Below are positions 12,401 to 29,100 of a stretch of DNA of 64,000 bases, one piece after another (position 1 is the stretch's first letter; the number at the start of each line of letters is the position of its first letter). A model generated the notes under the pieces. That model was not told where the DNA came from and ran no database searches. It worked only from the letters and a program-made list of their open reading frames with translations. A program made the position numbers and the translations under genes. Origin of the DNA: Terebella lapidaria. Lineage: Eukaryota > Annelida > Polychaeta > Terebellida > Terebellidae. Location of the stretch: positions 18,011,809 through 18,075,808 of the forward strand of contig OX424559.1 in assembly GCA_949152475.1 (NCBI GenBank), read 5' to 3'.

Positions 12401-14599
12401 TGATTACATGTAGGTGTATAGATCGTGATTACGTGTAGGTGTATAGATCGTGATTACATGTACGTGTATAGATCGTGATTACATGTAGGTGTATAGATCC
12501 TGATTACATGTAGGTGTATATTACGTGATTACATGTAGGTGTATAGACCGTGATTACATTTAGATGTATAGCACGTGATTACATGTAGCTATATAGATCG
12601 TGATTACATATAGGTGTATATATCGTAGGTGTATATTACGAGATTACATGTAGGTGTTTAGACCGTGATTACATGTAGGTGTATAGATCGTGATTACATG
12701 TAGGTGTATAAATCGTGATTACATGTAGGTACATAGACAGTGATTACATGTAGGTATATAGACCGTGATTACATGTAGGTATATAGATCGTGATTACATG
12801 TAGGTATATAGATCGTGATTACATGTAGGTATATAGACAGTGATTACATGTAGGTGTATAGACCGTGATTACATGTAGATGTATAGACTGTGATTACATG
12901 TAGGTGTATAGATCGTGATTACATGTAGATGTACAGACTGTGATTACATGTAGGTGTATAGATCGTGATTACATGTAGATGTATAGACTGTGATTACATG
13001 TAGGTGTATAGATTGTGATTACATGTAGGTGTATAGACCATGATTACATGTAGGTGTATAGATCGTGCTTACATATAGGTGTATAGATCATGATTACATG
13101 TAGGTGTATAGATCGTGATTACATGTAGGTGTATAGATGTTGATTACATGTAGGTGTATAGATCGTTACTACATGTTGGTGTATAGATGGTGATTACATG
13201 TAGGTGTATAGATCGTGATTACATGTAGGTGTATATATCGTGATTACATGTAGGTGTATATATCGTTACTACATGTACGTGTATAGATCGTGATTACATG
13301 TCGGTGTATAGATCGTTACTACATGTAGGTGTATAGATCGTTACTACATGTAGGTGTATACATCATGATTACATGTAGGTGTATAGATCATGATTACATG
13401 TAGGTGTATAGATCGTGATTACATGTAGGTGTATAGACCGTGATTACATGTAGGTGTATAGATCGTGATTACATGTAGGTGTATAGACCGTGATTACATG
13501 TAGGTGTATAGATCGTGATTACATGTAGGTGCATAGATCGTGATTACATGTAGGTGTATAGATCGTCATTACATGTAGGTGTATAGATCGTGATTACATG
13601 TAGGTGTATAGATCGTCATTACATGTAGGTGTATAGATCGGGATTACATGCAGGTGTATAGATCGCTACTACATGTTGGTGTATAGATCATGATTACATG
13701 TAGGTGTATAGATCGTGATTACATGTAGGTGTATAGATCGTGATTACATGTAGGTGTATAGACCGTGACTACATGTAGGTGTATAGATCGTTACTACATG
13801 TAGGTGTATGGATCGTGACTACATGTAGGTGTATAGATCGTGATTACATGTAGGTGTATAGATCATGATTACATGTAGGTGTATAGATGGTGATTACATG
13901 TAGGTGTATAGATGGTGATTACATGTAGGTGTATAGATCGTGATTACATGTAGATGTATAGATCGTCATTACATGTAGGTGTATAGATCGTGATTACATG
14001 TAGGTGTATAGATCGTGATTACATGTAGGTGTATAGATCGTGATTACATGTAGGTGTAAAGATCATGATTACATGTAGGTGTATAGACCGTGATTACATG
14101 TAGGTGTGTAGATCGTGATTACATGTAGGTGTATAGGTCGTTACTACATGTAGGTGGATAGACCGTGATTACATGTAGGTGCATAGATCGTGATTACATG
14201 TAGGTGCATAGATCGTGATTACATGTAGGTGTATAGACTGTGATTACATGTAGGTGTATAGACGGTGATTACATGTAGGTGCATAGATCGTGATTACATG
14301 TAGGTGTATAGACTGTGATTACATGTAGGTGTATAGACGGTGATTACATGTAGGTGTATAGGTCGTGATTACATGTAGGTGTATAGGTCGTGATTACATG
14401 TAGGTGTATAGACCGTGATTACATGTAGGTGTATAGGTCGTGATTACATGTAGGTGTATAGGTCGTGATTACATGTAGGTGTATAGACCGTGATTACATG
14501 TAGGTGTATAGATCGTGATTACATGTAGGTGTATAGGTCGTGATTACATGTAGGTGTATAGGTCGTGATTACATGTAGGTGTATAGACCGTGATTACAT

Positions 14600-16060
14600 G
14601 TAGGTGTATAGATCGTGATTACATGTAGGTGTATAGAAGGTGATTACATGTAGGTGTATGGATCGTGATTACATGTAGGTGTATAGACCGTGATTACATG
14701 TAGGTGTATAAATCGTGATTACACGTAGGTGTATAGATCGTGATTACATGTAGGTGTATTAATCGTGATTACATGTAGGTGTATAGATCGTGATTACATG
14801 TAGGTGTATAGATCGCGATTACATGTAGGTGTATAGATCGTGATTACATGTAGGTGTACAGATCGTGATTACATGTAGGGGTATAGATCGTGATTACATG
14901 TAGGTGTATTAATCGTGATTACATGTAGGTGTATAGATCGTGATTACATGTAGGTGTATTAATCGTGACTACATGTAGGTGTATAGATCGTGATTACATG
15001 TAGGTGTATAGATCGTGATGACATGTAGGTGTATATATCATGATTACATGTAGGTGTATAGATCGTGACTACATGTAGGTGTATAGATCGTGATGACATG
15101 TAGGTGTATATATCATGATTACATGTAGGTGTATAGATCGTGACTACATGTAGGTTTATAGATCGTGATTACATGTAGGTGTATAGATCATGATTACATG
15201 TAGGTGTATAGATGGTGATTACATGTAGGTGTATAGATGGTGATTACATGTAGGTGTATAGATGGTGATTACATGTAGGTGCATAGATCGTGATTACATG
15301 TAGATGTATAGATCGTGATTACATGTAGGTGGATAGATCGTGATTACATGTAGGTGTATAGAAGGTGATTACATGTAGGTGTATGGATCGTGATTACATG
15401 TAGGTGTATAGACCGTGATTACATGTAGGTGTATAAATCGTGATTACACGTACGTGTATAGATCGTGATTACATGTAGGTGTATTAATCGTGATTACATG
15501 TAGGTGTATAGATCGTGATTACATGTAGGTGTATAGATCGTGATTACATGTAGGTGTATAGATCGTGATTACATGTAGGTGTACAGATCGTGATTACATG
15601 TAGGGGTATAGATCGTGATTACATGTAGGTGTATTAATCGTGATTACATGTAGGTGTATAGATCGTGATTACATGTAGGTGTATTAATCGTGATTACATG
15701 TAGGTGTATAGATCGTGATTACATGTAGGGGTATAGATCGTGATGACATGTAGGTGTATATATCATGATTACATGTAGGTGTATAGATCGTGACTACATG
15801 TAGGTGTATAGATCGTGATGACATGTAGGTGTATATATCATGATTACATGTAGGTGTATAGATCGTGACTACATGTAGGTTTATAGATCGTGATTACATG
15901 TAGGTGTATAGATCATGATTACATGTAGGTGTATAGATGGTGATTACATGTAGGTGTATAGATGGTGATTACATGTAGGTGCATAGATCGTGATTACATG
16001 TAGATGTATAGATCGTGATTACATGTAGGTGGATAGATCGTGATTACATGTAGGTGTATA
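14600..16060 (+). repeat. Higher-order duplication inside block C, about 0.7 kb period
   Basis: A series of rare variants (TAGAAGG, then GTATGGATC, GTATAAATC with ACACGTA, several GTATTAATC, and GATGACATG with TATATCATG) occurs in the same order from about 14634 and again from about 15359, an offset of 725 bp (29 units). Near the end the offset becomes 700 bp, so one unit has been lost. Confidence 0.8.
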
Positions 16061-17759
16061 GATCGTGATTACATGTAGATGTATAGATCGTGATTACATG
16101 TAGGTGTATAGATCGTGATTACATGTAGGTGTAAAGATCATGATTACATGTAGGTGTATAGATCGTGATTACATGTAGGTGTATAGACCGTGATTACATG
16201 TAGGTGTATAGATCCTGATTACATGTAGGTGTATAGATCGTTACTACATGTAGGTGTATAGACCGTGATTATATGTAGGTGCATAGATCGTGATTACATG
16301 TAGGTGTATAGACTGTGATTACATGCAGGTGTATAGACGGTGATTACATGTAGGTGTATAGGTCGTGATTACATGTAGGTGTATAGGTCGTGATTACATG
16401 TAGGTGTATAGACCGTGATTACATGTAGGTGTATAGGTCGTGATTACATGTAGGTGTATAGGTCGTGATTACATGTAGGTGTATAGACCGTGATTACATG
16501 TAGGTGTATAGATCGTGATTACATGTAGGTGTATAGGTCGTGATTACATGTAGGTGTATAGGTCGTGATTACATGTAGGTGTATAGACCGTGATTACATG
16601 TAGGTGTATAGATCGTGATTACATGTAGGTGTATAGACGGTGATTACATGTAGGTGTATGGATCGTGATTACATGTAGGTGTACAGATCGTGATTACATG
16701 TAGGTGTATAGATCGTGATTACATGTAGGTGAAGAGATCGTGATTACATGTAGGTGTATATATCATGATTACATGTAGGTGTATAGACCGTGATTACATG
16801 TAGGTGTATAGATCGTGATTACATGTAGGTGTATAGATCGTGATTACACGTAGGTGTACAGATCGTGATTAGATGTAGGTGTACAGATCGTGATTACATG
16901 TAGGTGTATTAATCGTGATTACATGTAGGTGTATAGATCGTGATTACATGTAGGTGTATTAATCGTGATTACATGTAGGTGTATAGATCGTGATTACATG
17001 TAGGTGTATAGATCGTGATTACATGTAGGTGTATATATCATGATTACATGTAGGTGTATAGACCGTGATTACATGTAGGTGTATAGATCGTGATTACATG
17101 TAGGTGTATAGACCGTGATTACATGTAGGAGTATAGATCGTGATTACATGTAGGTGTATAGACTGTGATTACATGTAGGTGTATAGATCGTGATTACATG
17201 TTGGTGTATAGATCGTGATTACATGTAGGTGTATAGATCGTGATTACATGTAGGTGTATAGACTGTGATTACATGTAGGTGTATAGATCGTGATTACATG
17301 TAGGTGTATAGATCGTGATTACATGTAGGTGTATAGATCGTGATTACATGTAGGTGTACAGATCGTGATTACATGTAGGTGTATAGATCGTGATTACATG
17401 TAGGTGTATTAATCGTGATTACATGTAGGTGTATAGATCGTGATTACATGTAGGTGTATTAATCGTGATTACATGTAGGTGTATAGATCGTGATTACATG
17501 TAGGTGTATAGATCGTGATGACATGTAGGTGTATATATCATGATTACATGTAGGTGTATAGATCGTGACTACATGTAGGTGTATAGATCGTGACTACATG
17601 TAGGTGTATAGATCATGATTACATGTAGGTGTATAGATCCTGATTACATGTAGGTGTATAGATCGTTACTACATGTAGGTGTATAGACCGTGATTACATG
17701 TAGGTGCATAGATCGTGATTACATGTAGGTGTATAGACTGTGATTACATGTAGGTGTAT

Positions 17760-18560
17760 AGACGGTGATTACATGTAGGTGTATAGGTCGTGATGTCGTG
17801 ATTACATGTAGGTGTATAGGTCGTGATTACATGTAGGTGTATAGACCGTGATTACATGTAGGTGTATAGGTCGTGATTACATGTAGGTGTATAGGTCGTG
17901 ATTACATGTAGGTGTATAGACCGTGATTACATGTAGGTGTATAGGTCGTGATTACATGTAGGTGTATAGACCGTGATTACATGTAGGTGTATAGATCGTG
18001 ATTACATGTAGGTGTATAGATCGTGATTACATGTAGGTGTATAGATCGTGATTACATGTAGGTGTAAAGATCATGATTACATGTAGGTGTATAGATCGTG
18101 ATTACATGTAGGTGTATAGACCGTGATTAGATGTAGGTGTATAGATCCTGATTACATGTAGGTGTATAGATCGTTACTACATGTAGGTGTATAGACCGTG
18201 ATTACATGTAGGTGCATAGATCGTGATTACATGTAGGTGTATAGACTGTGATTACATGTAGGTGTATAGACGGTGATTACATGTAGGTGTATAGGTCGTG
18301 ATGTCGTGATTACATGTAGGTGTATAGGTCGTGATTACATGTAGGTGTATAGACCGTGATTACATGTAGGTGTATAGGTCGTGATTACATGTAGGTGTAT
18401 AGGTCGTGATTACATGTAGGTGTATAGACCGTGATTACATGTAGGTGTATAGGTCGTGATTACATGTAGGTGTATAGACCGTGATTACATGTAGGTGTAT
18501 AGATCGTGATTACATGTAGGTGTATAGGTCGTGATTACATGTAGATGTATAGACCGTGAT
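17760..18560 (+). repeat. Higher-order duplication inside block C, 508-bp period
   Basis: A unit carrying an extra GTCGTGAT (8 bp) occurs at 17786 and again at 18294. The flanking order of variants is the same, and the offset of 508 bp equals 20 units plus the 8 extra bases. This marks a duplication of about 0.5 kb. Confidence 0.75.
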
Positions 18561-21500
18561 TACATGTAGGTGTATAGATCGTGATTACATGTAGGTGTAT
18601 AGACGGTGATTACATGTAGGTGTATGGATCGTGATTACATGTAGGTGTACAGATCGTGATTACATGTAGGTGTATAGATCGTGATTACATGTAGGTGAAG
18701 AGATCGTGATTACATGTAGGTGTATATATCATGATTACATGTAGGTGTATAGACCGTGATTACATGTAGGTGTATAGATCGTGATTACATGTAGGTGTAT
18801 AGATCGTGATTACACGTAGGTGTACAGATCGTGATTACATGTAGGTGTACAGATCGTGATTACATGTAGGTGTATTAATCGTGATTACATGTAGGTGTAC
18901 AGATCGTGATTACATGTAGGTGTATTAATCGTGATTACATGTAGGTGTATAGATCGTGATTACATGTAGGTGTATAGATCGTGATTACATGTAGGTGTAT
19001 ATATCATGATTACATGTAGGTGTATAGACCGTGATTACATGTAGGTGTATAGATCGTGATTACATGTAGGTGTATAGATCGTGATTACATGTAGGTGTAT
19101 AGACCGTGATTACATGTAGGTGTATAGACCGTGATTACATGTAGGAGTATAGATCGTGATTACATGTAGGTGTATAGTCTGTGATTACATGTAGGTGTAT
19201 AGATCGTGATTACATGTTGGTGTATAGATCGTGATTACATGTAGGTGTATAGATCGTGATTACATGTAGGTGTATAGACCGTGATTACATGTAGGTGTAT
19301 AGATCGTGATTACATGTTGGTGTATAGATCGTGATTACATGTAGGTGTATAGACTGTGATTACATGTAGGTGTATTGATCGTGATTACATGTAGGTGCAT
19401 AGATCGTGATTACATGTAGGTGTATAGACGGTGATTACATGTAGGTGTATAGGTCGTGATTACATGTAGGTGTATATACCGTGATTACATGTAGGTGTAT
19501 AGGTCGTGATTACATGTAGGTGTATAGGTCGTGATTACATGTAGGTGTATAGACCATGATTACATGTAGGTGTATAGATCGTGATTACATGTAGGTGTAT
19601 AGATCGTGATTACATGTAGGTGTATAGACGGTGATTACATGTAGGTGTATGGATCGTGATTACATGTAGGTGTACAGATCGTGATTACTTGTAGGTGTAT
19701 AGATCGTGATTACATGTAGGTGAATAGATCGTGATTACATGTAGGTGTATAGATCGTTACTACATGTAGGTGTATAGACCGTGATTACATGTAGGTGTAT
19801 AAATCGTGATTACACGTAGGTGTATAGATCGTGATTACACGTAGGTGTATAGACTGTGATTACATGCAGCTGTATAGATCGTGATTACATGTAGGTGTAT
19901 AGACCGTGATTACATGTAGCTATATAGACCGTGATTACTTGTAGACGTATAGATCGTGATTACAAGTAGGTGTATAGACCGTGATTACATGTAGGTGTAT
20001 AGACCGTGATTACATGTAGGTGTATAGATCGTGATTACATGTGGGTGTATAGATCGTGATTACATGTAGGTGTACAGATTGTGATTACATGTAGGTGTAT
20101 AGATCGAGATTACATGTAGGTGTATTAATCGTGATTACATGTAGGTGTATAGATCGTGATTACATGTAGGTGTATAGATCGTGATTACATGTAGGTGTAT
20201 ATATCATGATTACATGTAGGTGTATAGACAGTGATAACATGTAGGTGTATAGATTGTGATTACATGTAGGTGTATAGATCGTGATTACATGTAGGTGTAC
20301 AGATCGTGATTGCATGTAGGTGTATAGATCGTGATTACATGTAGGTGTATTAATCGTGATTACATGTAGGTGTATAGATCGTGATTACATGTAGGTGTAT
20401 AGACCGTGATTACATGTAGGAGTATAGATCGTGATTACATGTAGGTGTATAGACTGTGATTACATGTAGGTGTATAGATCGTGATTACATGTTGGTGTAT
20501 AGATCGTGATTACATGTAGGTGTATAGATCGTGATTACATCTAGGTGTATAGACCGTGATTACATGTAGGTGTACAGATCGTGATTACATGTAGGTGTAT
20601 AGATCGTGATTACATGTAGGTGTACAGATTGTGATTACATGTAGGTGTACAGATCGTGATTACATGTTGGTGTATAGATCGTGATTACATGTAGGTGTAT
20701 ATATCGTGATTACATGTAGGTGTATGAATCATGATTACATGTAGGTGTATAGATCGTCATTACATGTAGGTGTGTAGATCGGGATTACATGTAGGTGTAT
20801 AGATCGTGATTACATCTAGGTGTATAGACCGTGATTACATGTAGGTGTATAGGTCGTGATTACATGTAGATGTATAGACCGTGATTACATGTAGGTGTAT
20901 AGATCGTGATTACATGTAGGTGTATAGACGGTGATTACATGTAGGTGTATGGATCGTGATTACATGTAGGTGTACAGATCGTGATTACATGTAGGTGTAT
21001 AGATCGTGATTACATGTAGGTGAAGAGATCGTGATTACATGTAGGTGTATATATCATGATTACATGTAGGTGTATAGACCGTGATTACATGTAGGTGTAT
21101 AGATCGTGATTACATGTAGGTGTATAGATCGTGATTACACGTAGGTGTACAGATCGTGATTACATGTAGGTGTACAGATCGTGATTACATGTAGGTGTAT
21201 TAATCGTGATTACATGTAGGTGTACAGATCGTGATTACATGTAGGTGTATTAATCGTGATTACATGTAGGTGTATAGATCGTGATTACATGTAGGTGTAT
21301 AGATCGTGATTACATGTAGGTGTATATATCATGATTACATGTAGGTGTATAGACCGTGATTACATGTAGGTGTATAGATCGTGATTACATGTAGGTGTAT
21401 AGATCGTGATTACATGTAGGTGTATAGACCGTGATTACATGTAGGTGTATAGACCGTGATTACATGTAGGAGTATAGATCGTGATTACATGTAGGTGTAT

Positions 21501-23125
21501 AGTCTGTGATTACATGTAGGTGTATAGATCGTGATTACATGTTGGTGTATAGATCGTGATTACATGTAGGTGTATAGATCGTGATTACATGTAGGTGTAT
21601 AGACCGTGATTACATGTAGGTGTATAGATCGTGATTACATGTTGGTGTATAGATCGTGATTACATGTAGGTGTATAGACTGTGATTACATGTAGGTGTAT
21701 TGATCGTGATTACATGTAGGTGCATAGATCGTGATTACATGTAGGTGTATAGACGGTGATTACATGTAGGTGTATAGGTCGTGATTACATGTAGGTGTAT
21801 ATACCGTGATTACATGTAGGTGTATAGGTCGTGATTACATGTAGGTGTATAGGTCGTGATTACATGTAGGTGTATAGACCATGATTACATGTAGGTGTAT
21901 AGATCGTGATTACATGTAGGTGTATAGATCGTGATTACATGTAGGTGTATAGACGGTGATTACATGTAGGTGTATGGATCGTGATTACATGTAGGTGTAC
22001 AGATCGTGATTACTTGTAGGTGTATAGATCGTGATTACATGTAGGTGAATAGATCGTGATTACATGTAGGTGTATAGATCGTTACTACATGTAGGTGTAT
22101 AGACCGTGATTACATGTAGGTGTATAAATCGTGATTACACGTAGGTGTATAGATCGTGATTACACGTAGGTGTATAGACTGTGATTACATGCAGCTGTAT
22201 AGATCGTGATTACATGTAGGTGTATAGACCGTGATTACATGTAGCTATATAGACCGTGATTACTTGTAGACGTATAGATCGTGATTACAAGTAGGTGTAT
22301 AGACCGTGATTACATGTAGGTGTATAGACCGTGATTACATGTAGGTGTATAGATCGTGATTACATGTGGGTGTATAGATCGTGATTACATGTAGGTGTAC
22401 AGATTGTGATTACATGTAGGTGTATAGATCGAGATTACATGTAGGTGTATTAATCGTGATTACATGTAGGTGTATAGATCGTGATTACATGTAGGTGTAT
22501 AGATCGTGATTACATGTAGGTGTATATATCATGATTACATGTAGGTGTATAGACAGTGATAACATGTAGGTGTATAGATTGTGATTACATGTAGGTGTAT
22601 AGATCGTGATTACATGTAGGTGTACAGATCGTGATTGCATGTAGGTGTATAGATCGTGATTACATGTAGGTGTATTAATCGTGATTACATGTAGGTGTAT
22701 AGATCGTGATTACATGTAGGTGTATAGACCGTGATTACATGTAGGAGTATAGATCGTGATTACATGTAGGTGTATAGACTGTGATTACATGTAGGTGTAT
22801 AGATCGTGATTACATGTTGGTGTATAGATCGTGATTACATGTAGGTGTATAGATCGTGATTACATCTAGGTGTATAGACCGTGATTACATGTAGGTGTAC
22901 AGATCGTGATTACATGTAGGTGTATAGATCGTGATTACATGTAGGTGTACAGATTGTGATTACATGTAGGTGTACAGATCGTGATTACATGTTGGTGTAT
23001 AGATCGTGATTACATGTAGGTGTATATATCGTGATTACATGTAGGTGTATGAATCATGATTACATGTAGGTGTATAGATCGTCATTACATGTAGGTGTGT
23101 AGATCGGGATTACATGTAGGTGTAT
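18516..23125 (+). repeat. Higher-order tandem duplication inside block C, 2325-bp period
   Basis: The segment 18516-20800 is repeated at 20841-23125 with a constant offset of 2325 bp (93 units). I checked landmarks at 18541/20866, 19441/21766, 19921/22246 and 20761/23086, including rare units with ACTTGTAGACGTATAG and ACAAGTAGG. Both edges diverge abruptly. A partial third copy begins near 27183. Confidence 0.9.
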
Positions 23126-26100
23126 AGATCATGATTACATGTAGGTGTATAGATCATGATTACATGTAGGTGTATAGACCGTGATTACATGTAGCTATAT
23201 AGACCGTGATTACTTGTAGACGTATAGATCGTGATTACATGTAGGTGTATAGACCGTGATTACATGTAGGTGTATAGATCGTGATTACATATAGGTGTAT
23301 AGATCGTTACTACATGTTGGTGTATAGATCGTTACTACATGTAGGTGTATAGATCGTTACTACATGTAGGTGTATAGATCGTGATAACATGTAGGTGTAT
23401 AGATCGTTACTACATGAAGGTGTATAGATCGCGATAACATGTAGGTGTATAGATCGTGATAACATGTAGGTGTTAGATCGTGATTACATGTAGGTGTATA
23501 GATCGTGATTACATGTAGGTGTATAGATCGTGATTACATGTAGGTGTATAGACCGTGATTACATGTAGGTGTATATATCGTGATTACATTTAGGTGTATT
23601 GATCGTGATTACATGTAGGTATATAGATCGTGATTACATGTAGGTGTACAGATCGTGATTTCATGTAGGTGTATAGATCGTGATTACATGTAGGTGTATA
23701 TATCGTGATTACATGTAGGTGTATAGACCGTGATTACATGTAGGTGTAGAGATCGTGATTACATGTAGGTGTATAGATCGTGATTACATGTAGGTGTATA
23801 GACTGTGATTACATGTAGGTGTATAGATCGTGATCACATGTTGGTGTATAGATCGTGATTACATGTAGGTGTATAGATCGTGATTACATGTAGGTGTATA
23901 GACCGTGATTACATGTAGGTGTATAGATCGTGATTACATGTTGGTGTATAGATCGTGATTACATGTAGGTGTATAGACTGTGATTACATGTAGGTGTATT
24001 GATCGTGATTACATGTAGGTGTATAGATCGTGATTACATGTAGATGTATAGACCGTGATTACATGTAGGTGTATGAATCATGATTACATGTAGGTGTATA
24101 GATCGTGATTACATGTAGGTGTATGAATCATGATTACATGTAGGTGTATAGATCGTCATTACATGTAGGTGTGTAGATCGGGATTACATGTAGGTGTATA
24201 GATCATGATTACATGTAGGTGTATAGATCATGGTTACATGTAGGTGTATAGATCATGATTACATGTAGGTGTATAGATCGTCATTACATGTAGGTGTATA
24301 GACCGTGATTACATGTAGGTGTATAGATCGTGATTACATATAGGTGTATAGATCGTTACTACATGTTGGTGTATAGATCGTTACTACATGTAGGTGTATA
24401 GATCGTTACTACATGTAGGTGTATAGATCGTGATAACATGTAGGTGTATAGATCGTTACTACATGAAGGTGTATAGATCGTGATAACATGTAGGTGTATA
24501 GATCGTGATAACATGTAGGTGTTAGATCGTGATTACATGTAGGTGTATAGATCGTGATTACATGTAGGTGTATAGATCGTGATTACATGTAGGTGTATAG
24601 ACCGTGATTACATGTAGGTGTATATATCGTGATTACATTTAGGTGTATACATCGTGATTACATGTAGGTATATAGATCGTGATTACATGTAGGTGTACAG
24701 ATCGTGATTTCATGTAGGTGTATAGATCGTGATTACATGTAGGTGTATATATCGTGATTACATGTAGGTGTATAGACCGTGATTACATGTAGGTGTAGAG
24801 ATCGTGATTACATGTAGGTGTATAGATCGTGATTACATGTAGGTGTATAGATCGTGATAACATGTAGGTGTTAGATCGTGATTACATGTAGGTGTATAGA
24901 CCGTGATTACATGTAGGTGTAGAGATCGTGATTACATGTAGGTGTAGAGATCGTGATTGCATGTAGGTGTACAGATCGTGATTACATGTAGGTGTAAAGA
25001 TCGTGATTACATGTAGGTGTATAGACCGTGATTACATGTAGGTGTAGAGATCGTGATTACATGTAGGTGTATAGATCGTGATTACATGTAGGTGTATAGA
25101 TCGTGATTACATGTAGGTGTATGGATCATGATTGCATGAAGGTGCATAGATCGTGATTACATGTAGGTGTATAGATCGTGATTACATGTAGGTGTATAGA
25201 TCGTGATTACATGTAGGTGTATGAATCATGATTACATGTAGGTGTATGAATCATGATTGCATGTAGGTGTACAGATCGTGATTACATGTAGGTGTAAAGA
25301 TCGTGATTACATGTAGGTGTATAGACCGTGATTGCATGTAGGTGTAGAGATCGTGATTATATGTAGGTGTATAGATCGTTTTTACGTGTAGGTGTATGAA
25401 TCATGATTACATGTAGGTGTATGAATCATGATTGCATGTAGGTGCATAGATCGTGATTACATGTGGGTGTATAGATCGTGATTACATGTAAGTGTATAGA
25501 TCGTGATTACATGTAGGTGTATGAATCATGATTACATGTAGGTGTATAGATCGTGATTACATGTAGGTGTATGAATCATGATTGCATGTAGGTGCATAGA
25601 TCGTGATTACATGTAGGTGTATAGATCGTGATTACATGTAGGTGTATAGATCGTGATTACATGTAGGTGTATAGATCGTGATCACATGTAGGTGTATGAA
25701 TCATGATTACATGTAGGTGTATAGATCGTGATTACATGTAGGTGTACAGATCGTGATTACATGTAGGTGTATAGATCGTGATTACATGTAGGTGTACAGA
25801 TCGTGATTACATGTAAGTGTATAGAACGTGTTTACATGTAAGTGTATAGATCGTGATTACATGTAGGTGTATAGATCGTGATTACATGGAAGTGTATAGA
25901 TCGTGATTACATGTAGGTGTACAGATCGTGATTACATGTAGGTGTATAGACCGTGATTACATGTAGGTGTATAGATCGTGATTACATGTAGTTGTATAGA
26001 TCGTGATTACATGTAGGTGTATAGATCGTGATTGCATGTAGGTGTATAGATCGTGATTACATGTAGGTGTATAGATCGTGATTACATGTAGCTATATAGA

Positions 26101-29100
26101 TCGTGATTACATGTAGGTGTATAGATCGTGATTACACGTAGGTGTATAGACCGTGATTACATGTAGGTGTATAGATCATGATTACATGTAGGTGTACGGA
26201 TTGTGATTACCTGTAGGTGTATAGATTGTGATTACATGTTGGTGTATAGATCGTGATTACATGTAGGTGTATGGATCGTGATTACATGTAGATGTATAGA
26301 TCGTGATTACATGTTGGTGTACAGATCGTGATTACATGTAGGTGTATAGATTGTGATTACATGTAGGTGTATAGATCGTCATTACATGTAGGTGTGTAGA
26401 TCGTGATTACATGTAGGTTAACAGATCGTGATTACATGTAGGTGTATAGATCGTGATTACATGTTGGTGTACAGATCGTGATTACATGTAGGTGTATAGA
26501 TTGTGATTACATGTTGGTGTATAGATCGTGATTACATGTACGTGTATGGATCGTGATTACCTGTAGGTGTATAGACCGTGATTACATGTAGGTGTATAGA
26601 CCGTTACTACATGTAAGTGTATAGATCGTGATTACATGTAGGTGTATAGATCGTGATTACATGTAGGTGTATAGATCGTTACTACATGTAGGTGTATAGA
26701 TCGTCATTACATGTAGGTGTATAGATCGTGATTACATGTAGGTGTATAGATCGTTACTACATGTAGGTGTATAGATCGTCATTATATGTCGGTGTATAGA
26801 TCGTGATTACATGTAGGTGTATAGATCGTGATTACATGTAGGTGTATAGATCGTCATTACATGTAGGTGTATAGATCGTCATTACATGTAGGTGTGTAGA
26901 TCGTGATTACATGTAGGTGTACAGATCGTGATTACATGTAGGTGTATAGATCGTGATTACATGTTGGTGTACAGATCGTGATTACATGTAGGTGTATAGA
27001 TTGTGATTACATGTTGGTGTATAGATCGTGATTACATGTACGTGTATGGATCGTGATTACCTGTAGGTGTATAGACCGTGATTACATGTAGGTGTATAGA
27101 CCGTTACTACATGTAGGTGTATAGATAGTGATTACATGTAGGTGTATAGATCGTGATTACATGTAGGTGTATAGACCGTGATTACATGTAGCTATATAGA
27201 CCGTGATTACTTGTAGACGTATAGATCGTGATTACAAGTAGGTGTATAGACCGTGATTACATGTAGGTGTATAGACCGTGATTACATGTAGGTGTATAGA
27301 TCGTGATTACATGTGGGTGTATAGATCGTGATTACATGTAGGTGTACAGATTGTGATTACATGTAGGTGTATAGATCGTGATTACATGTAGGTGTATTAA
27401 TCGTGATTACATGTAGGTGTATAGATCGTGATTACATGTAGGTGTATAGATCGTGATTACATGTAGGTGTATATATCATGATTACATGTAGGTGTATACA
27501 CAGTGATAACATGTAGGTGTATAGATTGTGATTACATGTAGGTGTATAGATCGTGATTACATGTAGGTGTACAGATCGTGATTGCATGTAGGTGTATAGA
27601 TCGTGATTACATGTAGGTGTATTAATCGTGATTACATGTAGGTGTATAGATCGTGATTACATGTAGGTGTATAGACCGTGATTACATGTAGGAGTATAGA
27701 TCGTGATTACATGTAGGTGTATAGACTGTGATTACATGTAGGTGTATAGATCGTGATTACATGTTGGTGTATAGATCGTGATTACATGTAGGTGTATAGA
27801 TCGTGATTACATCTAGGTGTATAGACCGTGATTACATGTAGGTGTACAGATCGTGATTACATGTAGGTGTATAGATCGTGATTACATGTAGGTGTACAGA
27901 TTGTGATTACATGTAGGTGTACAGATCGTGATTACATGTTGGTGTATAGATCGTGATTACATGTAGGTGTATATATCGTGATTACATGTAGGTGTATGAA
28001 TCATGATTACATGTAGGTGTATAGATCGTCATTACATGTAGGTGTGTAGATCGGGATTACATGTAGGTGTATAGATCATGATTACATGTAGGTGTATAGA
28101 TCATGATTACATGTAGGTGTATAGACCGTGATTACATGTAGCTATATAGACCGTGATTACTTGTAGACGTATAGATCGTGATTACATGTAGGTGTATAGA
28201 CCGTGATTACATGTAGGTGTATAGATCGTGATTACATATAGGTGTATAGATCGTTACTACATGTTGGTGTATAGATCGTTACTACATGTAGGTGTATAGA
28301 TCGTTACTACATGTAGGTGTATAGATCGTGATAACATGTAGGTGTATAGATCGTTACTACATGAAGGTGTATAGATCGCGATAACATGTAGGTGTATAGA
28401 TCGTGATAACATGTAGGTGTTAGATCGTGATTACATGTAGGTGTATAGATCGTGATTACATGTAGGTGTATAGATCGTGATTACATGTAGGTGTATAGAC
28501 CGTGATTACATGTAGGTGTATATATCGTGATTACATTTAGGTGTATTGATCGTGATTACATGTAGGTATATAGATCGTGATTACATGTAGGTGTACAGAT
28601 CGTGATTTCATGTAGGTGTATATATCGTGATTACATGTAGGTGTATATATCGTGATTACATGTAGGTGTATAGACCGTGATTACATGTAGGTGTAGAGAT
28701 CGTGATTACATGTAGGTGTATAGATCGTGATTACATGTAGGTGTATAGACTGTGATTACATGTAGGTGTATAGATCGTGATCACATGTTGGTGTATAGAT
28801 CGTGATTACATGTAGGTGTATAGATCGTGATTACATGTAGGTGTATAGACCGTGATTACATGTAGGTGTATAGATCGTGATTACATGTTGGTGTATAGAT
28901 CGTGATTACATGTAGGTGTATAGACTGTGATTACATGTAGGTGTATTGATCGTGATTACATGTAGGTGTATAGATCGTGATTACATGTAGATGTATAGAC
29001 CGTGATTACATGTAGGTGTATGAATCATGATTACATGTAGGTGTATAGATCGTGATTACATGTAGGTGTATGAATCATGATTACATGTAGGTGTATAGAT

